Of a stretch of DNA of 20,142 bases, positions 1-10,118 are shown piece by piece. Location of the stretch: assembly GCA_002812745.2 (NCBI GenBank), contig NCSJ02000528.1, positions 1-20,142 of the forward strand. Direction: 5' to 3'. A model generated the notes under the pieces. The model was given only the letters and a program-made list of their open reading frames with translations, ran no database searches and was not told the DNA's origin. The position numbers and the translations under genes were made by a program. This stretch comes from Scytalidium lignicola. Taxonomy: Eukaryota > Ascomycota > Leotiomycetes. Within the stretch, counting starts at the first letter, position 1, and every line of letters begins with the position of its first letter.

Positions 1-240
1 ATGATAAATCTTTAGCTTTGTAAAAGAAATTTGGGGTTGGTACTCAAAGATGAACCAATTCTCATTCGACATCAAGGTTATAGACCGTGAGAGTGAATTA
101 TAGGAGTTGAATTAGTAAACATATTAAAACGCTGAGAGATTAAATATAACGCCGGTTTGGTGGAATGTAATGGCGATTAAATTATCAGTCTTTCGACGTC
201 GCATTTGTTCAAAGACCTCCTTCGTAGACTCGTAGTTCAT
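1..240 (-). other. Faint decayed coding-like stretch
   Basis: On the minus strand an ATG at 240 opens 38 codons ending at a TAA at 126-124. It has ordinary amino-acid composition (start MNYESTKEVFEQMRRRK) and the codons do not look AT-driven. Downstream on the same strand another readable run (around LTVYNLDVE, near 85-60) is interrupted by TGA codons. Both TGAs could be former CGA codons changed by C-to-T. I do not recognise a family. This could be the tail of a decayed gene extending left of the window, or chance. From 241 to 607 I see no gene, only moderately AT-rich sequence. Confidence 0.2.
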
Positions 241-607
241 ACTAGCAGAAGATTAGGGAATGGTCACAGTCTGATTATCGTAATTCCCAGTCTGGCCGAA
301 CGCCTTGTGCGTCTGAGTACTAGAATTTACCAAGCAAATTCATGTCTACAATTTTGATAACTATTGTTGAATTAGGACAGCAAAAGCATGGTATGCAATA
401 TAGGGAAGTTACGTGTAATAGACGAGACGTAGTGCTTAAGGTAGCAACTAAAATATTACAACACACTTCTATGTCATTAAAACACTGAAAATTAATGCAA
501 AAGTACTTTAAATCCTATACAAAAACGAGTGCAGAGACACTTGAACTATAAAACAAAATGTTGCAAGTGTAATACTAAAGCTTGAAATGGGAAATTTATC
601 GATTTAA

Positions 608-965
608 TGTAACGTACCTCGTATACCCGTCAATAGGGTATCCGGATATCTACCCTATGTAGGTATCGTATCGTTCGCTCAGGGGTTGCACACAAATATG
701 AAGTCACAAGCACTGGTTGAGTTGTTACTAGAAGATCTTTGACCAAGATATTCAATTTTAGTTGAGCACGAAGCTCTATTTAACTAGGAAAACTATCTAC
801 TTATATAAACCTTCGTACTTCCTGGATCCCCTGGATCCCGATAGATCCTGGAGCCCCTGGATCCATCACGTGACCTGTCACGTGACCTCCCCTCTTCTAC
901 CATGGAGGTTCTCTGTGTAACCAGTGTTACCGAGCCTCAGGCCTCCAAATAGAGGGGTCGTGACA
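608..965. mobile_element. Solo-LTR-like repeat (358 bp)
   Basis: The segment begins TGTAACG and ends CGTGACA, short inverted termini of the TG..CA type typical of LTRs. It is much more GC-rich than the DNA to its right. It contains a TATA-like TATATAAA near 803-810, which also reads TATATAAG on the other strand. It also has a run of CCTGGATCC-like repeats (about 830-864) and two copies of TCACGTGACC at 866-875 and 878-887. No primer-binding site or polypurine tract adjoins either end, and the flanking 5-mers (tttaa and gaata) do not match. I therefore call it a solo LTR or an LTR remnant of unknown orientation. It could instead be a MITE-like unit. Confidence 0.45.
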
Positions 966-1011
966 GAATATTACTTAATTATAAAGGACATAACAGACTT
1001 AACCTTGTAAA

Positions 1012-1689
1012 TGTTAGTTTAAAAGCTAACTATCAATTCTAATGTTGTAAAGGCTATTAACTAGATTGAAATTAAACTTTAAAATAATGTTATTATATAT
1101 AGAACATTACTTTAAGTTATAATATATATAAAGTTATTTAATCAATACTCTTTATTATTCTTTGATGATTAATATGTTGATATACTTAAAGACTAATAGT
1201 TAAAAATCAATTTGATGTTTAATTNAAAAAGTTAAGATAAACTAAAAACTTAAAATTTATTTAATAAAGATAAAAGATAAAGAATTTATTAATGAAACTT
1301 TTGATAAACTTTAAAAGTAAAGATATTTTAAATACTTTATTATTATAACTCTTATTGTCATAACCTGATAAGTACTAGAATAACAACTTATAAAGAGTTA
1401 ATGACCAAACAAGGGGTTAGGTCATGTAATTAACACAAGTCTACAAGATTTACAAGTCTAAGTATTAAACTTATTAAACTAGGTAAAGCATTTGTATGTT
1501 GATTAATAATAATTGTCTATATAAGAATATACTCCTTAAGTTTTAATTAAGAACCTTATATTCAACTTAAGTTACAACTTTATTATATATATTTGTTTAT
1601 TATAATTATAAACAACTTACTTTTATATAAAACTAATAAGAATAACTAAACTTACTTTATATGATTATATTATAAGAAGTCTTATAACA
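1012..1689 (+). mobile_element. Candidate 5' LTR of a RIP-damaged retroelement
   Basis: The segment runs from TGTTAG to TATAACA, giving the expected TGTTA..TAACA termini. It carries TATATATAAA about 115 bp inside and ends 64 bp before the ATG of a gag relic, as expected for a 5' LTR and leader. Its right half (about 1341-1689) matches the reverse complement of 18839-19165 closely. Examples are the shared stretch around CTTATATTCAACTTAAGTTA and the shared end GTCTTATAACA, with most differences being transitions. The left half is too AT-mutated to align with confidence, so the 1012 start is the weakest part of this call. No clear tRNA-complementary primer site follows the LTR end. Confidence 0.42.
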
Positions 1690-1753
1690 TTTTGAATATT
1701 ATTATATAAAAGCAAGTTATGTTAAACCTGAACAAGTATTAAACAAAGATATA

Positions 1754-2880
1754 ATGATTAACTTGGAAAAAAACTCTAAAGAAAGTTTTAAAAAAAGTTT
1801 AATAAGTAAAAGNTCAAGTGAAGAAGTTAACTTAAAAGATAAAGTTATAAACTTAGTACAAGTTAGATTATTAGTTAGATTAATAGTTAAAAGACCTTTA
1901 AAAGGACTCTTATCAGGATTACTAACTCTATTACTTAGACTAAGATTAGTAATTGTTATAAGTATTATTAGAAGGTTATCAGAGGAAGAGATAAGAATAA
2001 TTAAACTAAACTTCTTTTATGAAAATNAAAAACAAGTTTAAAGTATACTTAATATAAATAAGAATATATCTAGTATTGAATAAGCAAATACTTATAAATA
2101 ATATGTAAAAGGTATTATAAACAACATTATACTTTAAAGAAATTATAATAAATTAATTTTAACTATTCTTAAATGATTATTTTAGTCATGTAAAAGATTT
2201 AACTAATAAGAAAACTAAGAAACTTCTTAATAGTTATAATGAATATATAAAAGAACTTAACAAGTTGTTTAAAAATATTAACAAAGAAAAGAATATAAAA
2301 AGGTACTTTTATTATCTTAAGCAGACAAAGACTATTAATGATTATATTACCTTGTTCAAACAATATTCAATAAAAATAGATTAGAATAAGAAAGCTCTTA
2401 TTACATAATACAAAAGAGAATTAAAAGATAAAATACATAATAAACTATATTNAAAAAGTACTAATCTTAGACTTAGAAACCTTGATTAATTAGTATATTG
2501 AAATTAAAAATCAGTTATATAAAAAAGAAACTAGACAAAAAGGGATTGTCTTATTTCATAAGTAGAAATAACAATTAAATGAAGAAATCTTAACCATAAG
2601 GAAATCTTATAAACCTTGATATAATTAAAAAAAGGAAAACTTTAAAAAAAGTAAGAATCCAAAGCTTAAGGGAAAAGGGAATTCATTTAAAATTAACCTT
2701 AAAAAATTAAAAGACTAAAAGGAAAAGAAACTATGTTTTAAATATAAACTTCTTAAGCATTTCATTAATAATTATAAAAATAAAGGAAAACAAATAATAG
2801 TTATAAGTATAAGTATTATAAGCATTCTTAAGCAAGAATTACCATTATATTACCATTATTAAGTTATAAAGAAGTTCAAA
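1754..2880 (+). pseudogene. RIP-damaged retrotransposon gag with CCHC knuckle relic
   Basis: This is a relic of an LTR-retrotransposon capsid gene, probably Ty3/Gypsy-like. An ATG at 1754 opens 95 codons, and readable gag sequence then continues through stops and frame changes. Around 2322-2400 the frame reads TINDYITLFKQYSIKID followed by TAG and NKKALIT. This is the typical gag core, with the conserved Trp codon turned to TAG at 2382-2384. Around 2461-2540 it reads LDLETLIN..YIEIKNQLYKKET. At 2734-2775 the spacing is exactly CX2CX4HX4C (Cys 2734, His 2758), but the second and fourth Cys codons are TAT (2743, 2773), consistent with G-to-A from TGT/TGC. A frame change falls at the N-containing A-run at 2452. 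No active product is expected. Confidence 0.65.
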
Positions 2881-4650
2881 TCAACATACTCAGTATAAGG
2901 ATTTTTAAAAACCTTAAAATATACTTAAAAGAGGATATTACTAAGAAAACACTTAATGTTAAGGAATAACTCTAGTTAAGAGCATATTGTCAAATCAAGA
3001 TCTAGTATCTAAGATGTTAAAGAATTATATACCTTTTAAGGGAAAGTAATAATGAGATTTTCTAGTAAGAAATTAAGACAATTAATAAGTTGTATTATAA
3101 TTAGGATAACTTAATGTTAATTATTAAAAGAAGTCATGAAATTATTATACTTATTCAAAGTAGACTATGATTATAAGAAATAATATTAAGATTACTTAAG
3201 ATTAGTAAATAAAATTACTTATTAGGATTCAACTAATAAATATTAGATAAGAAAACCTTTAGTTAATTTGTTTAGAAGAAATATAAGTTATTAATAAATA
3301 ATTATATTTATTATTTTAATTTAAATTTAAATTTATATAATTTAACAGTTTAAACTAAATTAAATTATATAATCTTAGATTATATAGTTTAATACTTTAT
3401 AATTTAATACTTTATAGTTTAGTCTAGTTTTGTCTTAATGCTTTATAGTCTGGTTACCTTATAATCTAGTCTTGTCTAAATACTTTATAGTTTAGTCTAG
3501 ATTGTAAAGTACTTAAACTATACAGTTTAAACTGTACAGTTTTGTTTAAACTATTCAACTAGTTTATATATAAGTTATACTTGTTTATACTAGAAGATCT
3601 TTCTTCTTAAACTTCTTTTTTAAAGTTACTTAACTTTCTTAATATTATTTACTTAGTTTTTACTTTAAATAATACTTTTATACTTGATAATCTTAAACTT
3701 TCCTTAAATAGTTTAATAAGTCCTTTTAATAATCCATTTAACTTAGAAATCCTTTTTAATATACTTAATATAAGTCTTTTTTCAAATGATTAACTTTAAC
3801 ACATTTTTAATCATTAAAACTTTATTACAAATTAGNTTTTTTAATTTTAATATCTATTATTAGAACTTTAATCCTTTTAATTTGTTAGATAATATTAACT
3901 ATTTCTTTTACAAATAAAAGCACTTTACTCCTTTTTACTATTGAAAAAGTTAATAACTTTTCNTTTTTTATTCGAACATTTATCTTCGACTTTTACTGGA
4001 TACTTTAAAGAAATTCTTTCTTTTATTATTTTTAAATCTTGTAATTAACCTGAAAATACTTTACTTAATATCTTTTTTAAACTTAATCTAAAAGATTTAA
4101 CAACCTTTACCTTTAAACTTAAGCTTTTAACTATTACTTTTAAATTATCAAAGTTTACAACTTTTTATTTTTTCTTTTAATGTTAAGTTAATTACATTTG
4201 CCTTTACTATATCCNTTTTTTACCTTTTATCCTTTAAAATAAGCATTTAATACTTTGTTAACNTTTTACTTTAACTTATTGTTTTACAAGATCTTCTTTC
4301 NTTTTTAAAAGCTAATTAATAGTTTGGAAAATGTTTGTCTTAATAACNTTTTAGTTTTTTTCTTTTCTTTTAATTTAACTATTAATAAATTCTTTTTATA
4401 TTTTTCTTAGTTTTCTATTTTATTAAAATACTTAGAACATCTTAAAAATCTTTTAATTAAACTTTTCTTACTATCAAAATAATTATTATAAATTTCTTGT
4501 TTTCTAGAATTAACTACTTGTTTTTTCTATCTTTACTTTTTTTTTTCTTATTATGTTTTATTCTTTTTTATAATTTCTTTAATAAACTTTCTTTATTAAT
4601 CTTATCTTATTATTAATCGTTGTTTTTTACAATATTATTTTTAATATCCT
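2881..4650. other. AT-rich RIP-type block, no intact gene
   Basis: This stretch is extremely AT-rich and has no long open frame on either strand. The first part, to about 3300, is A-rich on the plus strand and may hold the start of pol from the element to its left, but I recognise no protease or reverse-transcriptase motif. From about 3600 to 4650 the plus strand is T-rich. The minus strand then reads as Lys/Ser/Asn-rich, stop-interrupted sequence, suggesting a second decayed element in the opposite orientation. Several N characters precede T-runs here (for example 3836, 3963, 4215, 4263). Confidence 0.5.
3405..3560. repeat. AGTCTAG/CTTTATAG repeat segment with palindrome
   Basis: The segment repeats units such as CTTTATAGT, TAGTCTAG and TCTTGTCTAA. 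It includes a perfect 16-bp palindrome at 3521-3536 whose arms begin TACAGT and end ACTGTA. A less mutated version of the same motif family lies at 17777-18220. The shared string CTAGA(T/C)TGTAAAG differs by one C/T change between the two sites. It is probably a RIP-mutated copy of the same dispersed repeat. Confidence 0.5.
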
Positions 4651-4656
4651 TTATTA

Positions 4657-4796
4657 ATCGTCGGCTCGCTTAATCGGCCTTCATTTCTAGTCGTCCCCTC
4701 CTAGTCGGAGGATGCGAGTGAAACCACGAAGCGAGTGAAACTTTTTACGTTTTTGTATGCGTTTCCCATAGAAAAAATTAATCAATTTCACCAATC
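4657..4796 (+). repeat. Left terminal inverted repeat, 140 bp
   Basis: It is the exact reverse complement of 6879-7018. It contains two direct copies of GCGAGTGAAAC at 4714-4724 and 4731-4741 (17-bp period) and a small hairpin, CCTCC..GGAGG, at 4697-4711. The 11-bp repeats are candidate transposase-binding sites, by analogy with other long-TIR Tc1/mariner elements. That role is inference. Confidence 0.93.
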
Positions 4797-4817
4797 TCAC
4801 CACAACAATTGTACCCT

Positions 4818-6878
4818 ATGTCTACACCACTTAAACAACACATTTTTCAAGCTAAACAATGGCTTATAGAGAATCCTGATGAGAGTCTCTATGTGGCAAC
4901 TAAGATATTCAAGGTTAATAGGTCAACCTTGGCCTTAGCCAAAAGGAGGGGTATTCTATTCAATACTAATTCTAAACTACATAATGGCCAAAACCGAATA
5001 TTAACAGCTGCTCAAGGGCAAGCTGTTCATGCTTATATTAAGTCATTACTTGAAAATAGCTAATTGCCTACCAAGGAGATCATATTTAGTACTATTTGCC
5101 ATGTGTGCAAATAAGCCAATCAACCTTCTCCAACTATAAGTTGGTTCAGGAAGTAGTGGAAGAGCTAACCATACCTTCACAAGATCAAGACCAAACCAAT
5201 AACATGTAATAGAATTGCAGCCCAAGATTATAAAGATGTAAAAGATTAGTTCAAGTGATATAAGGCTATTATAAAGCAGTATAATATTCATAATAAGAAT
5301 CTTTACAACTTTGATGAATCTAAATTCCGAATTAAGTACTCTAAAGGGGTGGAAATATTAATTCTTATTGAAATCACTGAGGTAAGACACTTCTTTATAT
5401 ATTTTTGTATTAAAGAATGTCTTTTCTAATGTTAATAGCTTTATTCTTTAAGCCCTGAAAACCAGAGGTCAATTACTATAATTGAAGCTATATGTGCTGA
5501 TAAGAGAGCTCTTATCCTACTTATACTAATAATTCAAGGCAAATACTATATAACTTCCTAGTATAGCAAAGACCAGCTTAATAGCTCAGAACTAGTTGAA
5601 TTAACAGATTATAACTATACAACTGATTATATTAGCCTCTGATTCCTTCAACACTTTATTACTCATACAAAAGCCAGCCGAACTTAGCCATATAAACTTC
5701 TTCTTATGGATAACCATAATAACTACATTTCACCTGACTTTACCTTATTGGCTAAAAAGAATAATATAATTCCATTTACATTTCCAGCTTACTTTATACA
5801 TTGTATACAACCTTTAGATGTAAGAGTATTTCAACCTTACAAGTACTAGCATAATAAAGTAATTTAACATGCTGCAGAATCCTTAGATTTTAAATACTCA
5901 ATCACCTCTTTCTTTTAAGATTTGCCTCAAATTCAATGTTAAACCTTTATTAAGTCTACTATTCAAAGTGCTTTTAAGAAGGCTAACATGTATTTAATAC
6001 ATAAGAATACTACTTTTAAGCTTATAAATAAGTATGCTAAGGAGCTCAAATCTAAGCTACCTAAGCCAGATTTGCCTAAACCAGGCACTCTTAAGTTTAT
6101 ACAACAAGTTCAGTATTAAATGGATAAGCTTAAAGATAAAGTTATAAATATTCTTAGTTCTCCTTCTCAGTAGAAGTTTAAGTCTTTTATAAAAGGCACT
6201 TATACAATATTAGAAGAAGGAGAATATGTCAAGTTTCAACTGTCTATTACACATAAAAGACTTAAAGATATTATAACCAAAAAGCCACATAATCACAAAA
6301 GGCTTCAAAAAGGAGGAGAGTTGATTACATCATAGGCTACAGCTGCCAAAGAAGAGAAGGAGTGTAAGGAGGCAGAGAAGGAGACTAAAAAGGAGGTTAA
6401 AATACTCCAGAAGATAGCTAATCAGGAGAAAAAGGAGCAAAAGGCAGCTTGGGTAGCATGGTGCAAAAAGGAGAAGCTTAGAAAGAAGGCCTTAAAAGAG
6501 TTAAAAGGGGTTCTAAGTCTTCCGGAATTGTATAAGGAATATACACCTCCACCATTCCCAGAGCCTAGGAAAGAGGTTCCAGGCCTTGAACCACCAAATA
6601 CAAGCTTAAATACTCAGTTTGGACCTTCGGAAGAAGTAAATATATTGCCTCAGGGTAAGGAGACTATTCAAGGAGCAATACCTGTACAAGTACGGACCTC
6701 CTTTGGGGTAACAAGGAAGGAGGAGGAGGAAGAGGAAGAGGAAGAATATATAAGCCTAAATATTGGTGGAGATGATGACTATGAATCAACAGATTCAGAA
6801 TCAAGCGATTCAATCAATTCAATGTTAGCTTCATCTGAATCAGATATATCAGAGGAAGGGGAATATTTTGTATTGTAG
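4818..6878 (+). pseudogene. Broken pogo/Fot1-type transposase (HTH-psq + DDE)
   Basis: This would have been the transposase that excises and reinserts the element. From the ATG at 4818 (the open frame itself starts with a TTG at 4809) the N-terminus reads FQAKQWLIENP..SLYVATKIFKVNRSTL. This is the psq/CENP-B-like helix-turn-helix that binds TIRs. The DDE core keeps all three acidic positions: NFDES (Asp at 5313-5315), LLMDNHNN (Asp at 5709-5711) and QPLDV (Asp at 5817-5819), with 35 residues between the second and third. The C-terminus is Lys/Glu-rich, then strongly acidic with a run of Glu near 6720-6745. A likely 57-nt intron lies at 5382-5438 (GTAAGA..TTCTAAT..TAG). At least 15 in-frame TAG/TAA/TGA codons replace expected Trp, Gln or Arg codons, consistent with C-to-T and G-to-A changes. 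The reading frame is otherwise kept from start to end. Confidence 0.9.
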
Positions 6879-7018
6879 GATTGGTGAAATTGATTAATTT
6901 TTTCTATGGGAAACGCATACAAAAACGTAAAAAGTTTCACTCGCTTCGTGGTTTCACTCGCATCCTCCGACTAGGAGGGGACGACTAGAAATGAAGGCCG
7001 ATTAAGCGAGCCGACGAT
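6879..7018 (-). repeat. Right terminal inverted repeat, 140 bp
   Basis: Exact inverted copy of 4657-4796, beginning immediately after the transposase TAG stop at 6876-6878. Its outer edge lies 175 bp upstream of the MFS transporter ATG and about 90 bp upstream of that gene's TATA-like box. Confidence 0.93.
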
Positions 7019-7108
7019 TAGCACTAGTCTCCGTATTTACAACTCCGCATTCAGGGTTCTCTAGGATTTCGGGAACAAATTATTTCGGCGCTAGGTGTCT
7101 TTGATAGT

Positions 7109-7118
7109 TATATATATA
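7109..7118 (+). promoter_or_regulatory. TATA-like box of the MFS gene
   Basis: The alternating TA run at 7109-7118 lies about 75 bp before the ATG at 7193, a usual distance for a fungal TATA element with a short 5' leader. A second TATA-like string (TTATATAAC) occurs at about 7169. Both are upstream of an ATG in acceptable context (cacaATGag). Functional use is inferred from position only. Confidence 0.4.
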
Positions 7119-7192
7119 CGCGTTTTGTAGCTTGTTCGATCTTGCAGTTTCGTAATCCAATTGACGGTTATATAACATAGAGTTTTATCACA

Positions 7193-9256
7193 ATGAGTAG
7201 CCAGAATTTAGAAAAAGCAACACGGGGAAATTTCGAAGACGAAGAGCTCATTGAGGATGTCTCTAATCAGCGGCAACGCAGCAGGCAAGAGGAATACCTC
7301 CTTCAGCGCCATGGTCGCATCGATCTTATTCCAGTGCCATCAGCTGATCCATCAGATCCATTGAACTGGCCAGATTGGAAAGTGAGTATGTCTTTTTATA
7401 CGGCCCAGCATAACCCAGCACATATTTTAAGAAAGAAAGAGCAATATCACACGTGTAAAGCAGAGTTCGAATAATAAAGATTTACAGAAGAATATCAATT
7501 TGGGTCTAATCGCATTTCATGGGCTCATGAGTACGGGCTGCGCTGTAGCTGTTGTCCCGGCTTTTCAAGTTTTTACTGAGTTATTTCAAACTTGACCATT
7601 GCCAGTTATCTCGGATCAGTACAGGTACAAACTAATCCAACCAACTCTTAAGTCATAGACTAACATTATTCTCTAAAATGGGGATGATTACGCTTGCCCT
7701 GGGTCCCCTTCTGTGGGTGCCTATTGCCAACCGCTTTGGTCGTCGTCCAGTTTGGATTACTTCTGTCGTTGGTGCCGGTTTCTGTAATCTTGGTTGTGCA
7801 TTGTGCAACACCTATGGATCGATGATAGCTTTGAGGATATTGTCGGTAAGGTGTGGTGGGCTCTGACATGTCTTTCTGGTTAAATAGTAATTATATATGC
7901 TGTATAGGCATTTTTCATTTCACCGGGAATTGCCATGGGCCAAGCAGTTGTTGCAGAGACTTTCTTCTCTCACCAGAGGGCGCAGAAAATGGTGTGTCTT
8001 CCCTACAACCACTTGAAATTGCGAAAGCTGATCAAAATAAGGGGGTTTGGACGTATGTCACTCTGCCTTTGTTCAGACAACTGTGCTGCTAATATGAAAT
8101 GTTTTAAGTTTAGCCATTACTCTTGGGTTAGTCAAGCTATTCTCGTTGTCATTACTTATTGAAGATTTATCTTGTGTTTTAGACCTCCCATGGGTCCTTT
8201 TGTCACCGGATTCATAGTTCAACATCTGGGCTGGGAATGGATGTACTATATCATGGCAGTGGCATGTACCGCGCCTCTTCCTCCCATTCACTTATACTGA
8301 TTATCCTTAGCTGAACCTTGGTCAATTCGTCACCTACCTCTTCTTCGGCCCTGAAACTCTCTACGATCGGTCGCTTTCAACATCCACAAATCTCCCAACT
8401 ACAGATGATAAATATGCGGCATTCCTCAACCAGTACATCCGTCTGCGACGCATTATCAATATTCCACTCACTTCAAACGACTTTCTCCTCCCCCTTCGTC
8501 TCCTCTCTGACCCGCGTATCTTTTTATCGTCTATTTCTTATGCTATAGTATTTAACTTCGTCCTTGTTCTCCTCACGATCGAAATCCCTGCCCTTTTTAG
8601 AGTTCTCTTTCATCTTACCCCTCAACAAATCGGCATCAACTTTCTTGGCCTCTTGCTGGGTTGTGTGATGGGGAGCAAATCGGCGGACCACTCTCCGATT
8701 TCTGGTTGAATAGGAGTAAAAACAAGAATTCAGAACGGAAACCGCGTCCAGAATACCGGCTGTGGGTAGTATATTTAGGATTTCCTTTAGCTGTTGCGGG
8801 GGATGTTGTGTTTTTTGTCACCTTAGCAGAGGCTAAGCCGCTTCATTGGGTTATTAGTCCAATTGTAGGCATTGCTATTGCTGGGTTTGGGACTCAAATA
8901 ATTACGACAGTCGTCATTACTTGTACGCCATTTGCGTTGAGTTCAGAGAGACTTTTGCTAATTTTAGAGTAGATTGTTCCGATTGCCACCCAAAAATTAA
9001 GTCGTCAGTAATTGGTGTTGCTATTAACGTTGTTCGCTGTACTTGGGGCTTCGTAAGCACGTTTTTACTTATCTCTGGTATACTGCTAACTATATACTAG
9101 ATTGGCCCATTCTGGTTTCCGTACATGATTGATTCTTGTGGGTTACGTGGAACTGCCGGTTTGGTAGCTGGAATCATGATTTTGTCTGCTATACCTATTG
9201 TCTACCTTCAATGGAAGACAGGCTTCCAAAACGGTGAGGACGAGGGAGCTACCTAG
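7193..9256 (+). pseudogene. MFS (DHA1-type) transporter, ten exons, frameshifted
   Basis: It belongs to the fungal plasma-membrane drug:H+ antiporter type MFS proteins. Cues are DPLNWPDWK before the first membrane segment, WVPIANRFGRRPVW (motif A loop), SPGIAMGQAVVAETFF, LGPPMGPFVTGF, FFGPETLYD, GEQIGGPLSDFW and a final IGPFWFPYM. My exon model is 7193-7381, 7488-7624, 7684-7845, 7908-7991, 8042-8052, 8109-8126, 8183-8258, 8311-8922, 8970-9052 and 9101-9256, with introns of 47-106 nt. Three defects are visible. A base is missing in exon 2 near 7577-7594, before TIASYLGSVQ. Intron 2 lacks an AG before 7684 (GG instead). A G-run in exon 8 (8670-8673) is one base short, before GEQIGG. Counting one base back at each indel, the exons total 1530 nt, exactly 510 codons, a normal family size. 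Either the gene is recently dead or some indels are assembly errors; the lost acceptor argues for real decay. Substrate unknown. Confidence 0.85.
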
Positions 9257-10118
9257 AATAATACAGTGTTCGCCAAATACGTATCCGAATACATTTCAGA
9301 AGTCGCCGAATACGGATACACGAACACACGACCTTGCCGACTACAAATACGAATATTAAAATATGTAGTTAAATATAATATATAGTTTAAACTTGTCGAT
9401 TCTTATTAACTATTAAATACAGTCAGTTCAAGTGAAATCATATACAAAGCAATAATACTAAAAGATTAATATGTTGCTTAAAGAGCTCAAAAAGCATAGA
9501 TAACTACTATTTTTTAATTAGAAGCTGCTTTTGACCTTTTCTTTACTGTTCAAGTAGTTAATCTATAGAAGAAAAATGCTAAAGCACTTAATAAACACTT
9601 CTAATAGCAGATAAACAACGCAGATAAAAGCTTTTAAAGTAGTTCTATATTACTGTACATATATCCTCGAACAAAGACTTAAAAATGTTAACATAAAAAA
9701 AGTTTAGAACTAAACTTTTCAACATGTAAAAAAAAATTTTGTTGAGCTTCTAATAATATATTGTTTTTTTTACAAATATTATTTATTTAACTTTTATAAT
9801 CTTTGATTACTTATACATTTAATAAAAATATATTATTAATTATTAATTACTTCTCTTATATAATTTTTAGGGGCGAGGTCTGATGAAGGTTAAAGCCTTA
9901 GTGAAATTCTGATCACAAGTGTATTTGATAGGAGGCAAATCTCTATCTCAGACGAACTTGAGCATCTTACAGAGCTTGCGAATCGATCGCCCTGGCTATG
10001 ATCAGCTTCCTGTTTAGGTCATTTAGTAGATGATCAAACAAATGTGTTGGTAGGCTCTGTGTTTAAAGTGATATAACATTGAATAACACGGATAGGCGGC
10101 ATTTAGGTGCTTGATTCT

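Larger units (their letters stand above)
4657..7018 (+). mobile_element. Pogo/Fot1-like Tc1-mariner superfamily DNA transposon
   Basis: This is a complete 2362-bp element bounded by TA dinucleotides at 4655-4656 and 7019-7020, the target duplication of the Tc1/mariner superfamily. It begins ATCGTCGG and ends CCGACGAT. The two terminal inverted repeats are 140 bp each and show no mismatch by eye. The single transposase frame (4818-6878) fills the space between them: its ATG lies 21 bp after the left TIR and its stop codon directly abuts the right TIR. The element sits exactly between AT-rich RIP-type DNA on the left and the gene island on the right. The transposase is disabled, so this copy is non-autonomous today. 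Confidence 0.93.

Noticed and set aside
5046..5291. Minus-strand open frame within the transposase
   Set aside because: Antisense to the recognisable HTH-to-DDE linker of the transposase.
7666..8291. Open frames antisense or out of frame to the MFS gene
   Set aside because: The conserved MFS motifs and intron phases account for this DNA on the plus strand; the others are shadows.
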